Source: Woeseia sp.
GTDB taxonomy: Bacteria; Pseudomonadota; Gammaproteobacteria; Steroidobacterales; Woeseiaceae
Reading direction: 5' to 3'
Assembly: GCA_018701055.1 (NCBI GenBank)
Contig: JABIUH010000271.1
Location: forward strand, 1-10,955
Length of the DNA stretch: 10,955 bases
The notes beneath the pieces are model-generated. The model was not told the DNA's origin and searched no databases. It saw nothing but the letters and a program-made list of their open reading frames with translations. Made by a program: the position numbers and the translations under genes. Shown piece by piece: positions 6,006 to 10,955 of the stretch. How positions within the stretch are numbered: position 1 is the first letter of the stretch; every line of letters starts with the position of its first letter.

Positions 6006-6985
6006 CAGCAGAAGATCCAGATATCGAACCAGCTTTAGCTTTAGACGTCGCACCGGACTCAGAGATCGACGAAGAAGAGACAGAGGCGGGAATGTTCGAC
6101 CAGCTCGATCCATTGCCCGATTTCGATACTTCTGACGAGGTCAAGATACAAACTGACCACGCGTCATACAGCGCAACATTTACTGACGAAGACGGCGCGA
6201 TCTCTGTACCCAATTTAACGATCGCGAACAATTTCGATAAATCCAAAAATGACATCGATGCCCTGGAAGCGGCGTTGGAAGCCGCAAAGCAAGGCAAGAT
6301 CAACGCGCCGCCTCCGATCAAACACGAACTCGCAACGGAACTAAACGGCCGCGCGAATGTGCGTGAAGAAGAAACTGTTCTCGAAGCAAAAGTTATCGAT
6401 ATCCCGCAAACCACGATTGATGATGAGCTGAACAAACAGCAGCTGCCTCCGATTGATCTCGACAAGCTGGCGCAGGAAATTGGTACTCCTGATTCTCTGG
6501 AAGATTTTAGTGCAAGCATGGCCGAAACGCTTTTCGGCAGCGAGGCATTTGACCAAATTGCAGCTCACGTCACCGCAAACCCTCCCGCCAGTGACGTAAA
6601 CCCTGTCGCGTTAGTCGAAGATGCCTCGCCGGTGCAGCTAATGGAAAGCGATATTCCGGCAGCAGCGAATGACAAGGATGAAAACGTTCTGATTCTGGAA
6701 TCTAAAATTCCAGTAATTTCGGCGGCAACCAGCAAAAAGGACGAAAGCCTAGTGGCTCTGGAGGCTGAAGTTCCAGTAAAACCAGCACCAAGCCTTCCAA
6801 GATTCACAAGCAACCCGCCCATTGTGAAAATGACGAGTGAAATAGATCTCAGCGCGTCGATAGCCATGCGAATCGATATTCTGAATAAGGCGATAGACAT
6901 CAAGAATATTGCCAAATTGGCGCTCGAAGAAAAATCGCAAAAGAAATCTGGCGGATTGTTTAGCCGTTTTCGAAAATCATCCTAG
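5990..6985 (+). CDS. Acidic low-complexity tail of the ExeA-like protein, in a shifted frame (probable 3' part of one broken gene)
   Basis: This open frame of 331 codons overlaps the end of the ATPase frame by 16 bases and continues its acidic, disordered composition. The ATG at 5990 has no Shine-Dalgarno, so independent translation would need reinitiation after the stop at 6003-6005. I therefore read it as the C-terminal half of one 992-residue protein separated by a 5-bp slippage. It has no recognised enzymatic domain. About residues 85-101 are a short Ala/Glu helix (IDALEAALEAAKQGK). Residues 169-198 (SLEDFSASMAETLFGSEAF onward) form the one segment that looks like a conserved folded or docking motif. 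Residues 215-263 contain a degenerate internal repeat. The extreme C-terminus changes character: an amphipathic stretch (about 285-313) is followed by a basic aromatic end, KKSGGLFSRFRKSS. The gene ends 20 bases from the convergent lipocalin gene. Confidence 0.6.
   Translation: MRITIAAEDPDIEPALALDVAPDSEIDEEETEAGMFDQLDPLPDFDTSDEVKIQTDHASYSATFTDEDGAISVPNLTIANNFDKSKNDIDALEAALEAAKQGKINAPPPIKHELATELNGRANVREEETVLEAKVIDIPQTTIDDELNKQQLPPIDLDKLAQEIGTPDSLEDFSASMAETLFGSEAFDQIAAHVTANPPASDVNPVALVEDASPVQLMESDIPAAANDKDENVLILESKIPVISAATSKKDESLVALEAEVPVKPAPSLPRFTSNPPIVKMTSEIDLSASIAMRIDILNKAIDIKNIAKLALEEKSQKKSGGLFSRFRKSS
6632..6778 (+). repeat. Degenerate internal repeat in the acidic tail
   Basis: Three related peptide copies follow one another: VQLMESDIPAA, VLILESKIPVI and LVALEAEVPVK. 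The Glu of each copy is 18 and then 21 residues after the last. The last two copies also resemble each other in DNA (CTGGAATCTAAAATTCCAGT against CTGGAGGCTGAAGTTCCAGT), which points to duplication rather than composition alone. Each copy is preceded by a charged Lys/Asp/Glu cluster except the first. Confidence 0.5.
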
Positions 6986-7005
6986 CTAAAAAAACTTCTT
7001 CCCAA

Positions 7006-8199
7006 TTAGCGATCCGCGTAACCCGTTAGTTCGACATAGCCCCGGCCTGTAACCGACCGATTCCCGTTGCTACCCGTAACGTCGACCGCGCCTTCCCAAT
7101 AACGAACATTGGTGATGAGTTCCTGATTTTCCAAAACCGGCGTCACGGTTAAGGACAAATCCTTCGACGGAATGGTTATCTGCCATTTCGCTGGATAAAC
7201 GTCGCCGCGATCATTAACCCATGTATCGAGAACATTGATTGATACGTCTTGACGCTCAAGGTGGAGCGGATTGCCGGTCGAATCGATCCAGGTTCCCGCT
7301 GAATGTCGGTCTGATGAGCCATCGTTACGTCGAATATCGTAGAACATGAGCTCATTGCCGTCTGACAACTGTAAAGCAAACCAATCCCACCCTTGCTGCT
7401 CCGCAGAAAGCGCACTGCTACCCCATTCCCGATCCAACCAGGAGAGCCCACTGACCGCATAGCTCGTCGCCCCAATATGCACCGAGCCTTCGCTTTTCAA
7501 TCGACTGAGTGAGTAGTAATAGGATGCATTACCTGCCTCAGCCGACTTTTGCGACAATCCGTCTATGCCATTGAGGATGGGTGGCTTTCGCGATGACAAC
7601 TGTAATTCGACGCCAAATTGTTCACCATCAACTCCATCACCGTGAGCGGTCAGTTGCCAAATTGGTTCATCGCCGCCTTGATCAATTTGTCGAATCGACC
7701 AATCATCCAACCACACTTTAAACGGATCTCCATTCGCGCCCGCCAAACCTGCACCGCCGCGCGAATATCGTTGTGCGACATGAAACTCATCACCTGTTAC
7801 GTCAGTAATCGCGAAATGCGCAATAAAAACCTGATTCGTCTGCCACGCCGAGTCTTTTTCATCTGTGATTTGTGGCGTTAACGAGAAGCGGAAAAACGTT
7901 AACTCGTAACCGAATAACGCATTATTCGGCCCAATGAGATTTCCAGTGACGTACCACCATTCATTTCGAAATTCGCTGTGTGGACCATGATCCGCAGGAA
8001 ACTCGAATGACCGTGGAGACAGCACCAAAGGAAATCCCGATCGATGGTCAGCGCCTAACAAATCTGACAATCTCGACGCGCCGAGCAAGACGTCAGGACG
8101 ATAACGGTCGGGTGGTGCGGCATCACCGCAACTGACTAAATTCATTATTATTAAATATATAACAATAAGATAGCGTATCTTCTTCACGTCGAATATCAT
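7006..8199 (-). CDS. Lipocalin-like (CrtC/AttH family) lipoprotein of an AttEFGH-type ABC system
   Basis: This 397-residue protein has a lipoprotein signal (basic start, hydrophobic IRYLIVIYLIIMN, lipobox LVSC, acylated Cys24). The body matches the AttH / carotenoid 1,2-hydratase-like double-lipocalin family (PF07143 plus Lipocalin_9). Landmarks are FRNEWWYVTGNLIG (77-90), FGYELTFFRF, the hinge motif GLSWLDREWGSS (251-262), GWDWFALQLSDGNELMFY (270-287) and the closing YWEGAVDVTG and GYVELTGY. Relatives beside FtsX-type ABC genes are annotated as AttH; true CrtC hydrates carotenoids, but the operon context favours a periplasmic lipid- or ligand-binding role. Residue Asp25 after the acylated Cys is GCD-less (Gly25 here), so outer-membrane sorting is not excluded. 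The start ATG overlaps the permease stop as TAATG, implying translational coupling. The signal-peptide codons are unusually AT-rich (about 8138-8185). Confidence 0.9.
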   Translation of the reverse strand: MIFDVKKIRYLIVIYLIIMNLVSCGDAAPPDRYRPDVLLGASRLSDLLGADHRSGFPLVLSPRSFEFPADHGPHSEFRNEWWYVTGNLIGPNNALFGYELTFFRFSLTPQITDEKDSAWQTNQVFIAHFAITDVTGDEFHVAQRYSRGGAGLAGANGDPFKVWLDDWSIRQIDQGGDEPIWQLTAHGDGVDGEQFGVELQLSSRKPPILNGIDGLSQKSAEAGNASYYYSLSRLKSEGSVHIGATSYAVSGLSWLDREWGSSALSAEQQGWDWFALQLSDGNELMFYDIRRNDGSSDRHSAGTWIDSTGNPLHLERQDVSINVLDTWVNDRGDVYPAKWQITIPSKDLSLTVTPVLENQELITNVRYWEGAVDVTGSNGNRSVTGRGYVELTGYADR

Positions 8200-10736
8200 T
8201 ATTCATCACGCATGGCTAAGGCGGGACGACTTCTCGCTGCGTACCACGATGGATAGATACCCGCGAGCAATGCCGACCCTACCGCTAACATGACAGCGGT
8301 GAACAGCACGGTAGACGGGACCGTGAAATCGATATTCCAACCAAATGCTCGCCGGTTAATTACCTCAATTAGCACCCAGGCCATCATTAAGCCCAACGGG
8401 ATTGCTGCCACACCACTCAGGAGCCCGATAAAGCCGGTCTGAACACTCACGAGCACACCAACCTGCCCTGGCGTCATCCCCAGAGCACGAAGGATCCCAA
8501 TTTCCTTCGTACGCTCCAACTGCAATGCCATCATGGCGCCGAAAATTCCAATCACTGCTACCACCACGGCCAGCCAATACAGCACGTTGGTAATGACGAA
8601 TGTCCGATCGAATATTTGCAGAGAAAACTCACGAATTTTTGCATTGCTATTCATGATCAGCGCCTGACGACCATCGGCTACGGCACGCAATTTCTCCATT
8701 ATCTCCTGAGCGACGACGCCTGGCTCAAGGTAGAGCCCAAGTGAATCGGTCTGAGGGTCGTTAAAGTAGCGGATGTAGACCTCGCGGCTGATCAAAATGG
8801 CGCCATCATTCGAATCGTAGTTTTGGAATACTGCTGCTATTTCGAACGCAACCTCACCTGTGCTTGTATTCAGCTTAACTCTGTCACCGCGACCCACGTC
8901 AAAACGGTAGGCATAAGCATCAGAAACAAACACCGCGTTGCCCGAACGGAGCTCCCGCCAGGCAAGGTCAGGGTCACCGTCGCGAATCCTGACGTTCGCA
9001 GGCGCATTTGCATTGGATTGCGTCGCGATGATTCGCGTCCGTCCCGCACTATCCTCCAGCCATGCACGTCGACTGCTGCTGTACCCTGCGATGCCAGGTA
9101 TCGCGATCAATTCTTCCATTAACGCGGGATCCAGCGAGCCTCGGCGTACGCCGACGTAAACATCAGACTGCAGGGTTGTATTAAGCCAGTCGCTGACGGA
9201 CCCACGAAAACTTTCAACCATCACGCTAACGCCGACAGTTGCGGAGACGGCAATCGTTAATGCAATGACGGCGACGCCAGTACGGCTAAGGCTTTTGCCA
9301 ACACTGCCTACCGCAAGGCGGCCAGCAGTTCCTGCCAATACAAAAGCCGGACGCTCCAACGCCCTCGACATGTACTGCAAGAACAGTGGAATTCCCAACG
9401 CAAACCCTAGAATTAGCAGGAATAGTGCCGACAGCCCTGCACCCAAACTCCTCCCGGACAGCCACAATATCAATACGGCTACCGCTACGAACAACACGCC
9501 AGCCCAACACAGACGCGACAAATTGCTACTAACTTTGGATTCCAAAACGGAGCGCGTCAATGCAAGACTGGGCTGATAAGACGACGCTTCGATGGCCGGC
9601 ACTGCGGCGGCAACAATGGTTGCACCCAGGCCGGCTATAAAACCTTTGAGAATCGTCATTGACGCGAGGCTCACATCAGTCACGTTTACGGCGAAATAGT
9701 GATCGCTCAGCGTACGAGCCACCATGACCAGCAATTTCTCGCCGAGCCAGACGCCAAGCACGACACCCAGAAGCGCGCCAAGGAAACCCAACACGGCTGC
9801 CTCTCCCAAAATTAATCGGTAGATTTGCCTTTGGGTTACGCCGAGCGCTCGCAATACACCAATTAGAGGGCGGCGCTGCAAAACAATGAAGGCGACACTG
9901 TTGTAAATCAGAAAAACACCAACGAGCAATGCCAACAGACTCATCGCAAATAGATTCGTCATAAACGCATCACTCATTGCAGCCGTTGTTTGCGTACGCC
10001 CTGCTGCGCTGAGTAGTTCGATGCCGGACGGCAGTTCTGTACGAATGCGGCTGAGGAGGTCCTCATCACCAGCCGCAACTTTGACATCAATACGCGACAG
10101 CTTGCCCGCCATGTTCAGCCATCGCTGTGCATCCGAGATGTCCGCCACCATTAGACCACTCATTTGCTGAGTCGCCTCTCCACCCGGAATACCAGCGAAT
10201 GTCGCCGTATGCGAAATACCGTCTGCAACCAGCGAAAACTTGTCACCAACAACAACTTCCAGTTCTGCGACGGAATCTGCCGCGATCAGTACCTGACCAC
10301 TACCGCTTAACATATCGCGGATGAGGGTCTCAACATCGTTGCCACCCCGAGCATTCTCTCCGGAAGCGGCCGTCACCCGCGACGAGAACGTTCGAAACTC
10401 CCGTTCAGCAAAGACATCGACTCCAAGCAATTGCACGTTCCGATCAGCAACCAATACACTGCCTGTAACGATTGGCGCAATTGACCGAATGCCTGCCTGC
10501 ACCCGCAGTTGGGTATAAAGAGCTTCGTCAATTCCGCCTGGTCCGCCGACAATTTGATGCGTGGCATCGCCGTTGATCGTCTCCATTGATGCGACGAATG
10601 CGTTTCTTGAGCTTTGATTAGCGATGTCAACCGCGACCATTACAGCAACGCCAATACAGATCCCTAGGATCGCCTGAGCGAGTTGCCAGGGATGACGTCG
10701 CAGGTATCCCAAACTTGCACGGGTTAAGACTGACAT
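8199..10736 (-). CDS. ABC transporter permease with two FtsX domains (fused AttF-AttG type)
   Basis: With the ATG ending at 10736 the protein has 845 residues. The frame extends 15 codons upstream to a TTG, but the ATG forms a TGATG overlap with the ATPase stop, the usual coupled start, and begins MSVLTRASLGYLRRHPWQ as relatives do. The order is TM1 (about 19-38), a MacB-like periplasmic domain (about 40-255), and the first FtsX unit with RRPLIGVLRALGVTQRQIYR (288-307) and three TMs. Two central TMs follow (about 410-456), then TM7 (about 485-507), a second periplasmic domain, and the second FtsX unit with ERTKEIGILRALGMTPGQV (741-759) and the last three TMs. The RALG helix in each half is the coupling helix that contacts the ATPase. 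Ten TMs and two halves suggest a complete permease in one chain, similar to YbbP or fused AttFG. It probably extracts or moves a hydrophobic cargo or transmits force; the cargo is unknown. Confidence 0.92.
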   Translation of the reverse strand: MSVLTRASLGYLRRHPWQLAQAILGICIGVAVMVAVDIANQSSRNAFVASMETINGDATHQIVGGPGGIDEALYTQLRVQAGIRSIAPIVTGSVLVADRNVQLLGVDVFAEREFRTFSSRVTAASGENARGGNDVETLIRDMLSGSGQVLIAADSVAELEVVVGDKFSLVADGISHTATFAGIPGGEATQQMSGLMVADISDAQRWLNMAGKLSRIDVKVAAGDEDLLSRIRTELPSGIELLSAAGRTQTTAAMSDAFMTNLFAMSLLALLVGVFLIYNSVAFIVLQRRPLIGVLRALGVTQRQIYRLILGEAAVLGFLGALLGVVLGVWLGEKLLVMVARTLSDHYFAVNVTDVSLASMTILKGFIAGLGATIVAAAVPAIEASSYQPSLALTRSVLESKVSSNLSRLCWAGVLFVAVAVLILWLSGRSLGAGLSALFLLILGFALGIPLFLQYMSRALERPAFVLAGTAGRLAVGSVGKSLSRTGVAVIALTIAVSATVGVSVMVESFRGSVSDWLNTTLQSDVYVGVRRGSLDPALMEELIAIPGIAGYSSSRRAWLEDSAGRTRIIATQSNANAPANVRIRDGDPDLAWRELRSGNAVFVSDAYAYRFDVGRGDRVKLNTSTGEVAFEIAAVFQNYDSNDGAILISREVYIRYFNDPQTDSLGLYLEPGVVAQEIMEKLRAVADGRQALIMNSNAKIREFSLQIFDRTFVITNVLYWLAVVVAVIGIFGAMMALQLERTKEIGILRALGMTPGQVGVLVSVQTGFIGLLSGVAAIPLGLMMAWVLIEVINRRAFGWNIDFTVPSTVLFTAVMLAVGSALLAGIYPSWYAARSRPALAMRDE

Positions 10737-10955
10737 CAGACCGACAATCGACCGTCTCTGAGTTCCAATACTCGATCGCAACGAGCCGCGACCTCGGCAC
10801 TATGTGTGGCGATGATCATCGATCCACCCACTTTGCGTACCACTGCGAACAGAAGATGTAGAACGTCTGCCGCGGTTCTGCCATCCAGATTCCCAGTCGG
10901 TTCGTCAGCAAGCAATAGCGCTGGCTCATGGGCGATGGCCCTCGCGATCGCGACA
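10736..10955 (-). CDS. ABC transporter ATP-binding protein (LolD/MacB-like, AttE type), partial
   Basis: Only the C-terminal 72 residues are in the window. They begin just after the ABC signature, with VAIARAIAHEPALLLADEPT, where LLLADEP is the Walker B motif with catalytic Glu. The D-loop GNLD and the H-loop MIIATHS follow, and the protein ends RVLELRDGRLSV. The GNLD D-loop and short C-terminus are typical of the LolD/MacB/FtsE group that pairs with FtsX-type permeases. The TGA stop (10736-10738) overlaps the permease ATG by one base. This is the first visible gene of the three-gene minus-strand operon; the promoter, Walker A and signature motifs lie beyond the right edge. Confidence 0.95.
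   Translation of the reverse strand, partial: VAIARAIAHEPALLLADEPTGNLDGRTAADVLHLLFAVVRKVGGSMIIATHSAEVAARCDRVLELRDGRLSV

Noticed and set aside
5914..6519. Antisense open frame of 201 codons opposite the second tail frame
   Set aside because: It has the same Ser-rich mirror composition, no domain and no plausible start signal; treated as a shadow.
6985..7010. GCTAA...TTAGC inverted repeat with an A7/T7 run between the convergent tail and lipocalin genes, considered as a terminator
   Set aside because: The stem is only 5 bp and AT-rich, and the T-run falls in the loop instead of after the stem. It does not fit an intrinsic terminator.
10737..10781. Possible 15-residue N-terminal extension of the permease from a TTG
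   Set aside because: It would lie entirely inside the end of the ATPase gene, and the ATG at 10736 forms a typical TGATG coupled start.

Overview
The window looks like ordinary chromosome of a Gram-negative bacterium, most likely a gammaproteobacterium and plausibly a marine or environmental one. The evidence is an outer-membrane beta-barrel protein with a Sec signal and terminal Phe, an ExeA/MshM-type AAA+ ATPase, a lipoprotein with a lipobox, and an AttEFGH-like ABC cassette. Base composition is roughly balanced with no sharp compositional island. I see no tRNA, rRNA, CRISPR array, insertion sequence, integrase or attachment site. No gene-free stretch exceeds about 150 bases.

Layout, left to right. 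(1) 1-415, minus: N-terminal part of a CrtI/RetSat-type FAD-dependent oxidoreductase running off the left edge. (2) 498-1100, plus: a soluble glutathione S-transferase, divergent from (1). (3) 1222-1758, plus: a small 8-stranded outer-membrane barrel. (4) 1818-2357, minus: a DUF1697 protein convergent with (3); a hairpin lies between them. (5) 2471-3076, plus: a six-TM rhomboid protease with a complete catalytic set. (6) 3168-3869, plus: a Rossmann-fold NADPH-dependent F420-reductase-like protein that carries a cleavable signal peptide. (7) 4002-6005 and 5990-6985, plus: an ExeA-type ATPase with a very long acidic, low-complexity tail. The tail is split into two frames exactly at a 5-bp tandem repeat. 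(8) 7006-10955, minus: an operon of ABC ATPase (partial), double-FtsX permease and lipocalin-like (CrtC/AttH) lipoprotein, whose genes overlap by stop/start coupling.

The clearest functional unit is the right-hand operon. It is an AttEFGH/LolCDE/MacB-style transporter in which an ATPase and a ten-TM permease probably move or release a hydrophobic cargo at the inner membrane, with an AttH-like lipoprotein as the periplasmic partner. The left-hand genes appear to be independent single-gene units; (1) and (2) share a short divergent promoter region, as do (4) and (5).

The most notable points are the ExeA-like ATPase with its acidic tail and repeat-associated frame break, and the signal-peptide-bearing NADPH-binding protein. 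Nothing here amounts to a demonstrable new multi-gene defence or mobile system.
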